Of a stretch of DNA of 64,000 nt, positions 32,244 to 42,832 are shown one piece after another. Numbering within the stretch: the stretch's first letter is position 1; every line of letters starts with the position of its first letter. Source of the DNA: Falsiphaeobacter marinintestinus (lineage in GTDB: Bacteria; Pseudomonadota; Alphaproteobacteria; Rhodobacterales; Rhodobacteraceae); contig NZ_VOGO01000001.1 of assembly GCF_007923355.1 (NCBI RefSeq), positions 434,001 to 498,000 on the forward strand, written 5' to 3'. Below the pieces are notes generated by a model. That model saw nothing but the letters and a program-made list of their open reading frames with translations, was not told where the DNA came from and made no database searches. Both the position numbers and the translations under genes were made by a program.

Positions 32244-34097
32244 TTATTGATCTTGCGGGATCACGCGCAGGCCAAGCTCCATCATCTGATCGCTGGACGG
32301 ATCGCTGGGGGCCGACATCATCAGATCTTCGGCACGCTGGTTCATCGGGAACATGATGACTTCGCGGATGTTGTGCTGATCGGCCAGCAGCATGACGATG
32401 CGGTCGATACCTGCCGCACAGCCCCCGTGTGGCGGCGCGCCATAGTGGAACGCGTTGAACAGCGCGCCAAAGCGGTTCTTGACTTCGTCCTCGCCGTAAC
32501 CGGCCAGTTCAAAGGCCTTCAGCATGATTTCGGGCTTGTGGTTCCGGATCGCACCGGACACCAGTTCATAGCCGTTGCAGGCCAGGTCATACTGATAGCC
32601 CAGCACGTCCAGCGGGTTGCCGTTCAGTGCTTCCATGCCACCCTGCGGCATTGAAAACGGGTTATGTTCAAAGTCGATTGCGCCGGTTTCTTCGTCCTGT
32701 TCGTAGATCGGGAAATCGACGATCCAGGCGAACGCAAAGCGGTTTTTGTCGACCAGGCCCAGCTCTTCGCCGATGGCAGCGCGGGCACGGCCTGCGACGG
32801 CTTCAAACGCCTTGGGCTTGCCCCCCAGGAAGAACGCCGCATCGCCAATGCCAAGGCCCAGTTGCTGGCGGATCGCTTCGGTGCGTTCGGGACCGATGTT
32901 CTTGGCCAGCGGTCCGGCAGCTTCCATGCCGCCTTCGACTTCGCCGGATTTCAGTTTGGCCTGTGCCTCTTTCACCTTGATGCCCAGTTCCTGCGCGACC
33001 GAGTCAGCGGTTTTCTCGCGCCAGAAGATATAGCCCATGCCGGGCAGGCCCTCCTTTTGGGCAAAGGCGTTCATGCGGTCACAGAATTTGCGGCTGCCAC
33101 CCGTCGGCGCTGGAATAGCGCGGATTTCGGTGCCGTCCTGTTCGAGCAGCTTGGCGAAGATGGCAAAACCCGAGCCTGCGAAGTGGTCAGACACGACCTG
33201 CATCTTGATCGGGTTGCGCAGGTCGGGTTTGTCGGTGCCATACCAAAGGGCGGCGTCCTTATAGCTGATCTGCTCCCACGTCTGATCAACCTTGCGGCCA
33301 CCACCAAATTCTTCGAACACGCCCGCGATCACCGGCTGGATGGTGTCAAACACGTCCTGCTGGCTGACAAAGGACATCTCCATGTCGAGCTGGTAGAAAT
33401 CGGTGGGCGAGCGGTCAGCGCGCGGATCTTCGTCGCGGAAACACGGTGCGATCTGGAAATACTTGTCAAACCCGCTGACCATGATCAGCTGTTTGAACTG
33501 CTGAGGGGCCTGCGGCAGGGCATAGAATTTGCCGGGATGCTGGCGCGAGGGCACCAGAAAATCACGCGCGCCTTCCGGGCTTGAGGCCGTGATGATCGGC
33601 GTCTGGTATTCGCGGAAATCCTGATCCCACATGCGCTTGCGGATCGATGTGACCACGTCTGAGCGCAGTTTCATGTTGTCCTGCATCGCTTCGCGGCGCA
33701 GGTCGAGGTATCGGTACCGCAGGCGGGTTTCTTCGGGGTATTCCTGATCGCCAAAGACGATCAGCGGCAATTCCTGCGCTTCGCCCAGCACTTCGATATC
33801 GCGCACGAACACTTCGATTTCGCCGGTGGGCAGCTTGGGGTTGATCAGGCTTTCATCCCGCGCCTTCACCTCGCCGTCGATACGGATGCACCATTCGCTG
33901 CGCACCTTTTCAACCTCGGCGAACACCGGGCTGTCAGGGTCGCAGATCAGCTGAGTGACGCCATAATGATCGCGCAGGTCGATAAAAAGCACCCCGCCGT
34001 GATCTCGGACCCGATGCACCCAGCCTGACAGGCGGACGGTGGTGCCGGTGTCAGCGGCGGTCAGTTCAGCGCAAGTATTGCTGCGATAGGCGTGCAT
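32244..34097 (-). CDS. aspS: Aspartyl-tRNA synthetase, predicted non-discriminating
   Basis: A 617-residue class II synthetase. The OB-fold anticodon domain (1-~110) has [12 protein letters not shown]; a catalytic domain has motif 2 [10 protein letters not shown], a bacterial GAD insertion at about 290-420 and motif 3 G-I-D-R-I-V-M-L. His33 in R-D-H-G-G corresponds to His31 of the P. aeruginosa enzyme, a residue associated with non-discriminating AspRS that also charges tRNA-Asn. That predicts an indirect GatCAB route for Asn-tRNA. Upstream is GGGACA. The gene is alone on its strand here and has its own terminator. Confidence 0.95.
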   Translation of the reverse strand: MHAYRSNTCAELTAADTGTTVRLSGWVHRVRDHGGVLFIDLRDHYGVTQLICDPDSPVFAEVEKVRSEWCIRIDGEVKARDESLINPKLPTGEIEVFVRDIEVLGEAQELPLIVFGDQEYPEETRLRYRYLDLRREAMQDNMKLRSDVVTSIRKRMWDQDFREYQTPIITASSPEGARDFLVPSRQHPGKFYALPQAPQQFKQLIMVSGFDKYFQIAPCFRDEDPRADRSPTDFYQLDMEMSFVSQQDVFDTIQPVIAGVFEEFGGGRKVDQTWEQISYKDAALWYGTDKPDLRNPIKMQVVSDHFAGSGFAIFAKLLEQDGTEIRAIPAPTGGSRKFCDRMNAFAQKEGLPGMGYIFWREKTADSVAQELGIKVKEAQAKLKSGEVEGGMEAAGPLAKNIGPERTEAIRQQLGLGIGDAAFFLGGKPKAFEAVAGRARAAIGEELGLVDKNRFAFAWIVDFPIYEQDEETGAIDFEHNPFSMPQGGMEALNGNPLDVLGYQYDLACNGYELVSGAIRNHKPEIMLKAFELAGYGEDEVKNRFGALFNAFHYGAPPHGGCAAGIDRIVMLLADQHNIREVIMFPMNQRAEDLMMSAPSDPSSDQMMELGLRVIPQDQ

Positions 34098-34274
34098 GGA
34101 TCATGTCCCTTCGGGCGTCCGGAAAACTCGCGCCGATACACCGTGCATAAGCGCGGAAGTCAAGGGGATGTGCCATGCGGGGTCTGGTAAGGTCATAGGA
34201 ATTGACTTTTTGGCGGGCCCTGTTTCAATCTGCTCACGGTAAACATCAGGGATATCACTGCAACAGGTCGCGCC

Positions 34275-35474
34275 ATGTGGAAGACGATTCTGGACAAGTT
34301 GATGACACAGCTTTTTGTGTCCGGGGAGATGACAGTCACCTTCCCCGATGATGAGATCAGGACCTACGGCGATGGCCGCGGGTTGGTTGGTGCGGTTCAA
34401 ATTCATGACACAGCGACGATGCGGGACATCTGCCGCAATGTCGAATTGGGCTTTGGCGAAGGGTTCATGGAGGGGTCGGTAACAGTCGAGGGCAGCAGCC
34501 TCGAGGCTGTCATGCGGCTGGCTGTGCGCAACCTCCATCAGGGCGCGTTTCCAGCGTGGTTGAAAGCGGTCGAGGCGTTCCGGTACCGGCTGCGCAAAAT
34601 CGCCATGTACAACACGGCCCAGACCGCGCGGCGCAATGTGGCGCATCATTATGATCTGTCGGATGATCTGTATCGTCTCTTTCTGGACAGCGACATGCAA
34701 TACAGCTGTGCCTATTTCCGCGACCCGGACATGACCTTGGAGGACGCCCAGAGCGCCAAGAAGGCCCATATCGCCCGCAAGCTGAGGATCGAACCGGGGA
34801 TGCGGGTTCTGGATATCGGGTGTGGCTGGGGCGGGATGGCGCTGACCCTGGCCGGAGAGTATGGCGCGCAGGTTACCGGGGTTACGTTGTCAGAAAACCA
34901 GTTGGCGACGGCACAGGCGCGGGCACAGGCCGCCGGGTTGGACACTCAGACCGATTTTCGGCTGCTGGATTACCGTGAGTTGGCCGAGCCTTTTGACCGG
35001 ATCGTATCAGTTGGCATGCTGGAACACGTCGGGGTGCCACATTACGACACGTATTTTGGCAAGGTGGCCGAGCTTTTGACCCCAGATGGGGTCGCCCTGA
35101 TCCACACAATCGGACGCAATGGCCCACCAACCACACAGGCACCCTGGTTGAACAAGTATATCTTTCCGGGCGGCTATGTGCCGTCAATCCAGGAACTGAT
35201 CGTGCCGATTGCTAAGGCCCGTCTTTGGAACCTTGATATAGAAAGCTGGCGTTTACACTATGCCTATACGCTGCGGCATTGGCTGGAACGGTTCAACGCC
35301 CAGCTTGAGACCGTGCGGCAGATGTATGACGAGCGGTTCATCCGCATGTGGCAGTTCTATCTGGTGGCCTGCATCATGGTGTTCGAAGAACGCGACCAGA
35401 CCGTGTTTCAGTTTCAGCTGGGCCACCAGCGCGATGCCGTGCCCCTGACGCGGGACTATCTGTACGCGCCCTAA
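34275..35474 (+). CDS. cfa: Cyclopropane-fatty-acyl-phospholipid synthase family methyltransferase
   Basis: A 399-residue SAM-dependent enzyme. It has an N-terminal helical lid (1-~120) with G-F-G-E-G-F-M-E-G, then N-V-A-H-H-Y-D-L-S-D-D-L-Y, Y-S-C-A-Y-F, and the SAM motif V-L-D-I-G-C-G-W-G-G at about 177-186. The bicarbonate/active-site region E-H-V-G and a C-terminal R-M-W-Q-F-Y-L-V-A-C follow. These match CFA synthases, which methylenate unsaturated lipids in the membrane; members acting on other acyl positions also exist. Divergent from aspS. Confidence 0.88.
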   Translation: MWKTILDKLMTQLFVSGEMTVTFPDDEIRTYGDGRGLVGAVQIHDTATMRDICRNVELGFGEGFMEGSVTVEGSSLEAVMRLAVRNLHQGAFPAWLKAVEAFRYRLRKIAMYNTAQTARRNVAHHYDLSDDLYRLFLDSDMQYSCAYFRDPDMTLEDAQSAKKAHIARKLRIEPGMRVLDIGCGWGGMALTLAGEYGAQVTGVTLSENQLATAQARAQAAGLDTQTDFRLLDYRELAEPFDRIVSVGMLEHVGVPHYDTYFGKVAELLTPDGVALIHTIGRNGPPTTQAPWLNKYIFPGGYVPSIQELIVPIAKARLWNLDIESWRLHYAYTLRHWLERFNAQLETVRQMYDERFIRMWQFYLVACIMVFEERDQTVFQFQLGHQRDAVPLTRDYLYAP

Positions 35475-35797
35475 TCAGACCAAGCGATGTCGGAACGTGA
35501 CTGGACACCCAGACCACCGGCACGCAGAACAGCCGGGAATCACTGCGACGGCGGATCCATAGCGAAATGGTCCTCGAAATTGCCCGGTTCCGGTCAGCCC
35601 GTGACGGCAAACCATCCTGCCCTGTCGCGGTTTCACACGGGATGTGTTAGCTGCGTCACAAGAATCGCGCGACCGGTACGCCCATTGGGCTGACCTGTCC
35701 GCAAACCCACTTGCACCTTTCCCGCTCATCCCTATAACGCAGGACAATTTGGGCGCTTGGGGGTGCCCGGTGACTCGCATATCAAAGGATAAAGGCC
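35475..35797. other. Intergenic region upstream of carB
   Basis: No gene is supported in these 323 bases. A promoter candidate TTGCAC (35711-35716), 16-base spacer, TATAAC (35733-35738) lies about 60 bases before the carB start and is the only clear signal. Confidence 0.5.
35711..35738 (+). promoter_or_regulatory. Candidate sigma-70 promoter for carB
   Basis: TTGCAC and TATAAC are separated by 16 bases and sit about 60 bases before the carB ATG. Element quality and position are good; transcription start not known. Confidence 0.5.
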
Positions 35798-38700
35798 ATG
35801 CCGAAAAGAACCGACATCCAGTCGATCATGATCATTGGTGCGGGTCCTATCGTTATCGGACAGGCCTGCGAGTTCGATTACTCCGGCGCTCAGGCGTGCA
35901 AGGCGCTGCGCGAAGAAGGATACCGGGTCATTCTGGTGAACTCGAACCCGGCGACGATCATGACAGACCCCGGTCTGGCGGACGCGACCTATATCGAACC
36001 AATCACCCCCGAAGTTGTCGCCAAGATCATCGAAAAAGAGCGGCCCGATGCGCTGCTGCCGACCATGGGCGGGCAAACCGGCCTGAACACGTCGCTGGCG
36101 CTGGAAGAGATGGGCGTGCTGGACAAGTTCGGTGTCGAGATGATCGGCGCCAAGCGGGATGCCATCGAAATGGCCGAAGACCGCAAGCTGTTCCGCGAAG
36201 CGATGGACCGGATCGGGCTGGAAAACCCCAAGGCAACGATTGTGACCGCGCCCAAGCGCGAGGACGGATCGACCGACCTGGATGCCGGTGTGCAAATGGC
36301 GCTGGACGAGCTGGAAGAGATTGGCTTGCCAGCCATCATCCGGCCTGCCTTTACGCTGGGCGGAACCGGCGGCGGCGTGGCCTATAACCGCGAGGATTAT
36401 GTGCATTTCTGCCGGACCGGCATGGATGCGTCTCCGGTGAACCAGATCCTGATCGATGAGAGCCTGCTGGGCTGGAAAGAATTCGAGATGGAAGTGGTCC
36501 GCGACAAGGCGGATAACGCGATCATCGTCTGTGCCATCGAAAACGTCGATCCGATGGGCGTACACACCGGTGACTCGATCACCGTGGCCCCTGCCCTGAC
36601 GCTGACCGACAAGGAATACCAGATCATGCGCAACGGCAGCATTGCCGTGCTGCGCGAAATCGGCGTCGAAACCGGCGGATCGAACGTGCAATGGGCGGTC
36701 AGCCCGCATGATGGCCGGATGATCGTGATCGAAATGAACCCGCGTGTGTCGCGGTCTTCGGCTTTGGCGTCAAAAGCCACCGGTTTCCCGATTGCCAAGA
36801 TCGCCGCAAAGCTGGCCGTGGGCTACACGCTGGACGAGTTGGACAATGACATCACCAAGGTCACGCCAGCATCGTTCGAGCCGTCGATTGACTATGTCGT
36901 CACCAAGATCCCCAAGTTCGCGTTCGAGAAATTCCCCGGGTCCGAACCCTATCTGACCACCGCCATGAAGTCCGTGGGCGAAGCCATGTCGATTGGCCGG
37001 ACAATCCACGAGTCGCTGCAAAAGGCGTTGGCTTCGATGGAATCCGGACTAACCGGGTTCAACGAAGTCGACATCCCCGGCGCGACGGATTCCATTTCTG
37101 GCAAGGCCGCTGTGATCAAGGCGATCAGCCAACAAACCCCCGACCGTTTGCGCACCATTGCGCAGGCGATGCGGCATGGATTGAGCGATGATGAAATCCA
37201 CGGCGTCACCATGTTCGATCCCTGGTTCCTGGCCCGGATCCGCGAAATCGTCGAAGCGGAGGATGATGTCCGCAAGTCCGGGCTGCCAGTGACCGAAAGC
37301 GGATTGCGCGCGCTTAAGATGATGGGCTTTACCGATGCCCGTCTGGGCGAACTGACGGGTCGGGATGAGGCCAATGTGCGTCGCGCCCGTCTTAACCTTG
37401 GCGTGCAGGCTGTGTTCAAACGGATCGACACTTGCGCCGCCGAGTTCGAAGCCCAGACGCCCTACATGTACTCGACCTACGAAGCCCCGATGATGGGCGA
37501 AGTCGAATGCGAGGCGCGCCCCAGCGACCGGAAAAAGGTCGTCATTCTGGGCGGTGGTCCGAACCGGATCGGCCAGGGGATCGAGTTTGATTACTGCTGC
37601 TGTCACGCGTGTTTTGCGCTGACCGAAGCCGGGTATGAGACCATAATGGTCAACTGTAATCCCGAGACGGTCAGTACCGATTATGACACCTCGGACCGGC
37701 TGTATTTTGAACCGCTGACCTTTGAACACGTCATGGAGATCCTGACCAAGGAACAGGAAAACGGCACTTTGCACGGCGTTATCGTACAGTTTGGCGGTCA
37801 GACTCCGCTGAAGCTGGCCAATGCGCTTGAGGCTGAAGGTATTCCGATTTTGGGCACGACGCCCGACGCCATTGATCTAGCCGAAGACCGCGAGCGGTTC
37901 CAGAAGCTGGTGCAGGACCTGGGCCTGAAACAGCCCCACAACGGCATCGCATCGACCGACGATCAGGCGCTGAAGATCGCGCAGGATCTGGGCTTTCCGC
38001 TGGTGATCCGTCCGTCTTACGTTCTTGGGGGCCGCGCGATGGAAATCGTGCGGGATATGGCGCAACTGGAACGCTATATTTCCGAGGCTGTTGTGGTATC
38101 GGGCGACAGCCCGGTTCTGCTGGACAGCTATCTGGACGGCGCGGTCGAACTGGACGTGGATGCGATCTGTGACGGCACCGACGTGCATGTCGCGGGCATC
38201 ATGCAGCACATCGAAGAAGCCGGTGTGCATTCCGGTGACAGCGCGTGTTCACTGCCGCCCTATTCGCTGTCTGACGACGTGATCGGGCGCATCAAGGATC
38301 AGACCTTTGCTTTGGCAAAGGCGCTCAATGTTGTCGGCCTGATGAACGTACAGTTCGCGATCAAGAACGATGAGATCTATCTGATCGAAGTGAATCCGCG
38401 TGCGTCGCGCACCGTGCCCTTTGTCGCCAAAGCAACGGATTCGGCGATTGCGTCGATCGCTGCGCGTGTGATGGCGGGCGAGCCGCTGTCGACCTTCCCG
38501 CAGCGTCCACCGTACAAAGAGGCCGATTATGACGCCGTGCTGCCGCTGGGCGACCCGATGACGCTGGTCGATCCGATGATGCCCTGGTTCTCGGTTAAGG
38601 AAGCTGTGCTGCCGTTTGCCCGTTTCCCCGGTGTCGACACCATTCTGGGCCCGGAAATGCGTTCAACCGGCGAAGTCATGGGTTGGGACCGCGATTTCCC

Positions 38701-39139
38701 GCGCGCCTTCCTAAAGGCGCAGATGGGGGCTGGCATGGTGTTGCCCTCCTCGGGCTGTGCGTTCATCTCGATCAAGGACGCCGACAAGACGCCCGATATG
38801 CTGGAGGCCGCGCAGACACTTGTATCGCTGGGCTTTACGCTGGTGGCAACGCGCGGCACTCAAAGCTGGCTGGCCGAACAGGGCGTGCCCTGCGACGTGG
38901 TCAACAAGGTCTATGAGGGCCGCCCGGACATCACCGACCTGATGAAAGACGGCAGCGTGCAGCTGGTGATGAACACCACCGAAGGCGCGCAGGCGGTCGA
39001 CGATTCAAAGGGCATCCGGGCCGTCGCGCTCTATGACAAGATCCCGTATTTCACCACCGCCGCCGGATCGCATGCCGCAGCCCTGGCGATCAAGGCGCAG
39101 GCCGAAGGCGATGTAACCGTGAAGTCGCTTCAGGGGTAA
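35798..39139 (+). CDS. carB: Carbamoyl-phosphate synthase large subunit
   Basis: A 1113-residue enzyme with two homologous ATP-grasp halves (from about 1-400 and 560-950), an allosteric linker between them and a C-terminal MGS-like regulatory domain. Visible are [18 protein letters not shown] at the N terminus, its counterpart [15 protein letters not shown] in the middle, and M-N-P-R-V-S-R-S / [11 protein letters not shown]-grasp motifs. It makes carbamoyl phosphate for arginine and pyrimidines; argF at 4.5 kb uses the product. carA is not adjacent. A perfect terminator follows. Confidence 0.97.
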   Translation: MPKRTDIQSIMIIGAGPIVIGQACEFDYSGAQACKALREEGYRVILVNSNPATIMTDPGLADATYIEPITPEVVAKIIEKERPDALLPTMGGQTGLNTSLALEEMGVLDKFGVEMIGAKRDAIEMAEDRKLFREAMDRIGLENPKATIVTAPKREDGSTDLDAGVQMALDELEEIGLPAIIRPAFTLGGTGGGVAYNREDYVHFCRTGMDASPVNQILIDESLLGWKEFEMEVVRDKADNAIIVCAIENVDPMGVHTGDSITVAPALTLTDKEYQIMRNGSIAVLREIGVETGGSNVQWAVSPHDGRMIVIEMNPRVSRSSALASKATGFPIAKIAAKLAVGYTLDELDNDITKVTPASFEPSIDYVVTKIPKFAFEKFPGSEPYLTTAMKSVGEAMSIGRTIHESLQKALASMESGLTGFNEVDIPGATDSISGKAAVIKAISQQTPDRLRTIAQAMRHGLSDDEIHGVTMFDPWFLARIREIVEAEDDVRKSGLPVTESGLRALKMMGFTDARLGELTGRDEANVRRARLNLGVQAVFKRIDTCAAEFEAQTPYMYSTYEAPMMGEVECEARPSDRKKVVILGGGPNRIGQGIEFDYCCCHACFALTEAGYETIMVNCNPETVSTDYDTSDRLYFEPLTFEHVMEILTKEQENGTLHGVIVQFGGQTPLKLANALEAEGIPILGTTPDAIDLAEDRERFQKLVQDLGLKQPHNGIASTDDQALKIAQDLGFPLVIRPSYVLGGRAMEIVRDMAQLERYISEAVVVSGDSPVLLDSYLDGAVELDVDAICDGTDVHVAGIMQHIEEAGVHSGDSACSLPPYSLSDDVIGRIKDQTFALAKALNVVGLMNVQFAIKNDEIYLIEVNPRASRTVPFVAKATDSAIASIAARVMAGEPLSTFPQRPPYKEADYDAVLPLGDPMTLVDPMMPWFSVKEAVLPFARFPGVDTILGPEMRSTGEVMGWDRDFPRAFLKAQMGAGMVLPSSGCAFISIKDADKTPDMLEAAQTLVSLGFTLVATRGTQSWLAEQGVPCDVVNKVYEGRPDITDLMKDGSVQLVMNTTEGAQAVDDSKGIRAVALYDKIPYFTTAAGSHAAALAIKAQAEGDVTVKSLQG

Positions 39140-39167
39140 CACCAGCCTCGGCATTTGCAAAAAATGG

Positions 39168-39198
39168 CCCCCATTCGCTTCAAACGAATGGGGGTTTT
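39168..39198. terminator. Terminator of carB
   Basis: CCCCCATTCG (39168-39177) and CGAATGGGGG (39185-39194) form a perfect 10-bp stem with a 7-base loop, followed by TTTT and preceded by AAAA, so it can act in both directions. Confidence 0.92.
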
Positions 39199-39353
39199 GC
39201 ATTTGTGCCGATGACCCAAGGCGGAGCGGTACGTCGAAAAGGGCTGTGCCCGTGACGCAGCACGATGCAGCTGCAGCGAAACGCAGACTTGACCGCGCTG
39301 CCCTACAGCGCGACGATCCCGCCCATCGAGCATAACAAAAAATGGAAAAAACC

Positions 39354-39431
39354 ATGCGTATCTTTGTGACCCTGTCCGCTTTACTGGCCCTGAGCGCTTG
39401 TGGCGGCATCCCGCTGGTCCCGTTCATCTGA
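39354..39431 (+). CDS. Very small lipoprotein (25 residues)
   Basis: ATG at 39354 encodes M-R-I-F-V-T-L-S-A-L-L-A-L-S-A-C-G-G and seven more residues (I-P-L-V-P-F-I). L-S-A-C is a textbook lipobox, so after processing only about ten residues remain on the lipid. An in-frame ATG 12 bases upstream (39342, adding M-E-K-T) is possible; neither start has a strong Shine-Dalgarno. It resembles entericidin-like minilipoproteins only in size and layout. Located between the carB terminator and the KAS III gene. Confidence 0.6.
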   Translation: MRIFVTLSALLALSACGGIPLVPFI

Positions 39432-39539
39432 CCCCCTGAAACCTGTAATTTGGCCGAAAACGAACCGGTCCCGGGGACGGTTTGACTTGACCTTTGCAGG
39501 CATCTGCGGCGACAACACCGCACCCGGAAGGAGTCTTAC

Positions 39540-40664
39540 ATGTACAAACCCGCGATTACAGGGACCGGTGTCTTCACCCCTGAACAGGTCATCACGAACG
39601 CCGAACTCGTCAAAGCGTTCAATGCCTATGCCGACAGGATGAATGCCGAAAACGCCGACGCCATCGCCGCGGGCGACATCAAACCGATGGAACATTCTTC
39701 GGAAGAGTTCATCTTTAAGGCATCCGGCATCGAACAACGGTTCGTTCTGGACAAAACGGGTGTTCTGGACCCTGACGTGATGCATCCTCTGTTGCGCCAG
39801 CGCAGCGACGATGAGCCCGGTGTGATGGCGGAAATGGCCGTGGACGCGGCGAAAAAGGCGCTGGCTCAGGCTGGCAAGACCGCCGCTGACGTCGATGCAG
39901 TGATCTGCGCGGCGTCGAACCTTGAACGCGCCTATCCCGCCGTTGCAATCGAGATCCAGCAGTTGCTGGGCATCGAAGGGTTTGCGTTTGACATGAATGT
40001 CGCCTGTTCGTCGGCAACGTTTGGCATTCAGGCGGCGGCTGATATGATCCGGTCGGGATCAATCCGCTCGGCGCTGGTTGTGAACCCCGAGATCTGTTCG
40101 GCGCATCTGGAATGGCGTGACCGGGATTGCCACTTTATCTTTGGTGACGTGGCCACCGCCACGCTGATCGAACGTGAAGAAGACGCAACCGGCCCGCATT
40201 TCGAAATCATCTCGACCCGCTGCGCCACCGAGTTTTCCAACAACATCCGCAACAACAACGGCTTCCTGCGCCGCTCGCGCCCTGACGGGGTGGCGGATCG
40301 CCGGGACATGCAGTTCATGCAGAATGGCCGCAAGGTGTTCAAAGAAGTGCTGCCAATGGTCAGCCAGCACATCGCGCAGCATATGGCCGATGAAAATGTC
40401 GAAAGCGACAATCTGAAGCGTGTGTGGCTGCATCAGGCCAACAAGACGATGAACGATTTCATCGGCAAAAAAGTTCTGGGACGGACGCCTGAACCGGGTG
40501 AGCAGCCCAATATCCTGCAAGATTATGCCAACACCTCCTCAGCCGGATCAATCATCGCGTTCTCACAGAACTCGGATGATCTGGAAGAGGGTGATGTAGG
40601 GCTGATCTGTTCGTTTGGGGCCGGGTATTCGGTTGGATCGGTGATCGTCAAGCGCCACGCCTGA
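39540..40664 (+). CDS. Beta-ketoacyl-ACP synthase III family protein
   Basis: A 374-residue thiolase-fold enzyme. The catalytic Cys156 sits in N-V-A-C-S-S-A-T-F, His298 in W-L-H-Q-A-N and Asn331 in A-N-T-S-S-A-G-S, the FabH-type triad. It is ~50 residues longer than E. coli FabH, mainly through an N-terminal insertion (A-D-R-M-N-A-E-N-A-D-A ...). It starts fatty acid chains or acts on a special acyl substrate. The longer form may be a second KAS III beside a standard FabH elsewhere. Followed 193 bases later by an acyltransferase gene. Confidence 0.9.
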   Translation: MYKPAITGTGVFTPEQVITNAELVKAFNAYADRMNAENADAIAAGDIKPMEHSSEEFIFKASGIEQRFVLDKTGVLDPDVMHPLLRQRSDDEPGVMAEMAVDAAKKALAQAGKTAADVDAVICAASNLERAYPAVAIEIQQLLGIEGFAFDMNVACSSATFGIQAAADMIRSGSIRSALVVNPEICSAHLEWRDRDCHFIFGDVATATLIEREEDATGPHFEIISTRCATEFSNNIRNNNGFLRRSRPDGVADRRDMQFMQNGRKVFKEVLPMVSQHIAQHMADENVESDNLKRVWLHQANKTMNDFIGKKVLGRTPEPGEQPNILQDYANTSSAGSIIAFSQNSDDLEEGDVGLICSFGAGYSVGSVIVKRHA

Positions 40665-40857
40665 CCCGCGGGTCGGGCCGCCACTCAGACAGCTTGTCGC
40701 CGCGTAAAGGATTTGCGTTGAAGTCTGTCGGCAATTCGCCGATAGAAGCGCGGTTGATACCTGCAGCGCAAGTCATGACGCTGATCCGCAGATGCGGTTG
40801 TGCCCGCTCTCATGACCCAATGGCCCCCAGCGGGGCGGCAACTTGCGTCAGGACCCC

Positions 40858-41631
40858 ATGACAGACGACCCCGTTTCGCGCGACACCGCAATCGTGGCCA
40901 TTGATCCCCTGCCCGTCCGGCTTCTGAAGCGGACCGTTCTGGTGGTTTTGGGGCCGTTCTATTTTCTGTTCGTGGCCTTTGTCCCGCTGCTCTGCGCCCG
41001 GCGCAAAGGGTTTCGTGGCTGGTACTGGCGGCTTGTCAAACGGGCCTGTTCGCGGCTGTTGTGGCTGCTGAGCATCCGAGCCGAAATGTCGGACGCCGAA
41101 AAGCAAGCGTTGAGCGACGATACCGGCAGTATCATCGTGATCAACCATCGCAGCCATCTGGACGGGTTCACGTTGATGGATGTGGTTCCGGATGACAAAT
41201 GGTTCACCTTCGCTGCCAAGAAAGAGCTGTGCGACGCCCCGCTGCTCAGCACCGGGTTCACCGGGGCCGGGTTGGTGGAAATCGACCGGTCCAGCGGCAA
41301 GGTCGCGTTGGAAACACTGACCAACGCAGTGCAAGAGATGCCGGATCGCCGGTCCGTTGTGTTGTTCCCGGAAGGGACACGGACAAAGACGGAAACACTG
41401 GGCCAGTTCAAGGCTGGCGCCGTACTGGTGGCACGCGAAACCGGGCGGGCGATCCGCCCGATTGTCATTCACGATTCCGATCAGTTGCTGCCGCGCGGCA
41501 AGTTCTTTCCGTTCAGCGGCACCATCCGGATCGAGGTCTTGCCGCCGTTTGTCTGTGATCTGGACAAGCCGGTTGACGAAGATGTGGACCGCTTGCGCAA
41601 CGCCATGATGGCAGTGTTCGACAACGGATAG
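40858..41631 (+). CDS. 1-acyl-sn-glycerol-3-phosphate acyltransferase (PlsC-like)
   Basis: A 257-residue membrane-bound acyltransferase. N-terminal hydrophobic stretch at about 24-46; catalytic N-H-R-S-H-L-D (H-x4-D box) at about 98-104; F-P-E-G-T-R at about 168-173 (glycerophosphate binding); a later P-I-V-I-H-D. These are the PlsC boxes. It would acylate lysophosphatidate or a related lysolipid. The start at 40858 overlaps nothing; CAGGA lies before it. Confidence 0.88.
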   Translation: MTDDPVSRDTAIVAIDPLPVRLLKRTVLVVLGPFYFLFVAFVPLLCARRKGFRGWYWRLVKRACSRLLWLLSIRAEMSDAEKQALSDDTGSIIVINHRSHLDGFTLMDVVPDDKWFTFAAKKELCDAPLLSTGFTGAGLVEIDRSSGKVALETLTNAVQEMPDRRSVVLFPEGTRTKTETLGQFKAGAVLVARETGRAIRPIVIHDSDQLLPRGKFFPFSGTIRIEVLPPFVCDLDKPVDEDVDRLRNAMMAVFDNG

Positions 41632-41652
41632 TGTCCACAGACTCTTTAGAGC

Positions 41653-42384
41653 TCAGACCTTGATCGAAACCCGTTTGTGGACGTCTTCGACCGATTCGAC
41701 CCGTTCGGAATAGCGGTCGACAAGATAGTCTTTCTGCCCGCGCACGAGATAGGTGAACTTGACCAGTTCCTCCATCACGTCGACCACACGACGATAAAAC
41801 GGGCCATCGGGAAGGCGGTCGCCTTTTTTGAATTCCAACCAGGCTTTCGGGATGCTGGACTGGTTCGGGATCGTCACCATGCGCATCCAGCGGCCCAGAA
41901 TGCGCATCTGGTTTACCGCGTTGAACGACTGTGACCCACCCGAGACCTGAAGGACGGCCAGCGTCTTGCCCTGCGTCGTGCGGATGCCGCCTTTCAGCGA
42001 CAGCGGCAGCCAGTCGATCTGCAGTTTCATGATGCCAGTCATCGCACCATGGCGTTCAGGGCTGGACCAGACCATGCCTTCGGACCAGACGGCCAGATCG
42101 CGCAGTTCCTGCACCTTGGGATGGTCCGCGTCGGCATCATCCGTGAGCGGGAGGCCCGACGGGTTGAAGATGCGGGTTTCGCAGCCAAAGGCCGTGAGAA
42201 GCCGGGCGCACTCTTCGGCGATTTTGCGCGAATAGCTAACGTCACGTAAAGACCCGTAGAGCAGCAGAATCCGAGGCGGATGGCCAGCTTTTCCGGGTCC
42301 GCTCAGGGCTGCAGAATCAATAACACGAAAAGCATCGGGGTGGATATTCGGCAGATCGCCGAAGTCGGGAAGGTCAGGCACCAT
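41653..42384 (-). CDS. arsH: ArsH family NADPH-dependent FMN reductase
   Basis: A 243-residue flavodoxin-like protein. [12 protein letters not shown] (about 43-54) is the FMN phosphate site, followed by [31 protein letters not shown] and [16 protein letters not shown]. This is ArsH, which oxidises trivalent organoarsenicals or acts as a quinone/azo reductase. No other ars genes are present. Its start overlaps the preceding gene by 11 bases. Confidence 0.93.
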   Translation of the reverse strand: MVPDLPDFGDLPNIHPDAFRVIDSAALSGPGKAGHPPRILLLYGSLRDVSYSRKIAEECARLLTAFGCETRIFNPSGLPLTDDADADHPKVQELRDLAVWSEGMVWSSPERHGAMTGIMKLQIDWLPLSLKGGIRTTQGKTLAVLQVSGGSQSFNAVNQMRILGRWMRMVTIPNQSSIPKAWLEFKKGDRLPDGPFYRRVVDVMEELVKFTYLVRGQKDYLVDRYSERVESVEDVHKRVSIKV

Positions 42385-42832
42385 CCACTTCCAGATGCAA
42401 TTTCATGTCAATCAGAACCTGTTGCAACATCACGGTTTCGCGCAGCAGGCGCTTGGCCTCGTTCACGGTGATGACGTTGTCTTCTATGGCCTGCTGGTAC
42501 TCGCTCATCAGCATGGCAAAGCGTTGGCTGAGCGCGATAACATCAGCGTTCACACCGCCAGTGTTGGGCGAATTAGGCACCCTATCATCATAAGAAAGCG
42601 TTATTTTCTTGAGTTCTGCCAGCGCACTGGTCACGTGCGGATAGCTGGACTCGGCTTCAAGCCTGGCGACGGCGTCGACCGGCATGAAGCGGTCTGCGTG
42701 TTCTGGATTGTCCGAGTAATAGCGACCCAGCGTAGCCTTTGACTTTCCGGTGATGCGACACGCGGCTTCGACGCCAACGTCTTTCACCAACGCTTCGGTG
42801 TGTTTCTTGAGATATGAACCGCTGTCGGTCAT
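42374..42832 (-). CDS. Small putative DNA-binding protein
   Basis: A 152-residue protein. Residues 15-42, [23 protein letters not shown], read as a helix-turn-helix of the phage-CII/transcription factor type. The middle P-V-D-A-V-A-R-L-E is also common in such proteins. The C-terminal half is helical, with [19 protein letters not shown]. It overlaps arsH by 11 bases and may control it. Exact family not recognised. Confidence 0.6.
   Translation of the reverse strand: MTDSGSYLKKHTEALVKDVGVEAACRITGKSKATLGRYYSDNPEHADRFMPVDAVARLEAESSYPHVTSALAELKKITLSYDDRVPNSPNTGGVNADVIALSQRFAMLMSEYQQAIEDNVITVNEAKRLLRETVMLQQVLIDMKLHLEVDGA

Noticed and set aside
32664-33584. Long plus-strand frame opposite aspS
   Set aside because: Shadow of aspS with no recognisable domain.
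35475-35780. Minus-strand frame in the carB leader region
   Set aside because: No ribosome site, no domain, unusual composition, and it overlaps the probable carB promoter.
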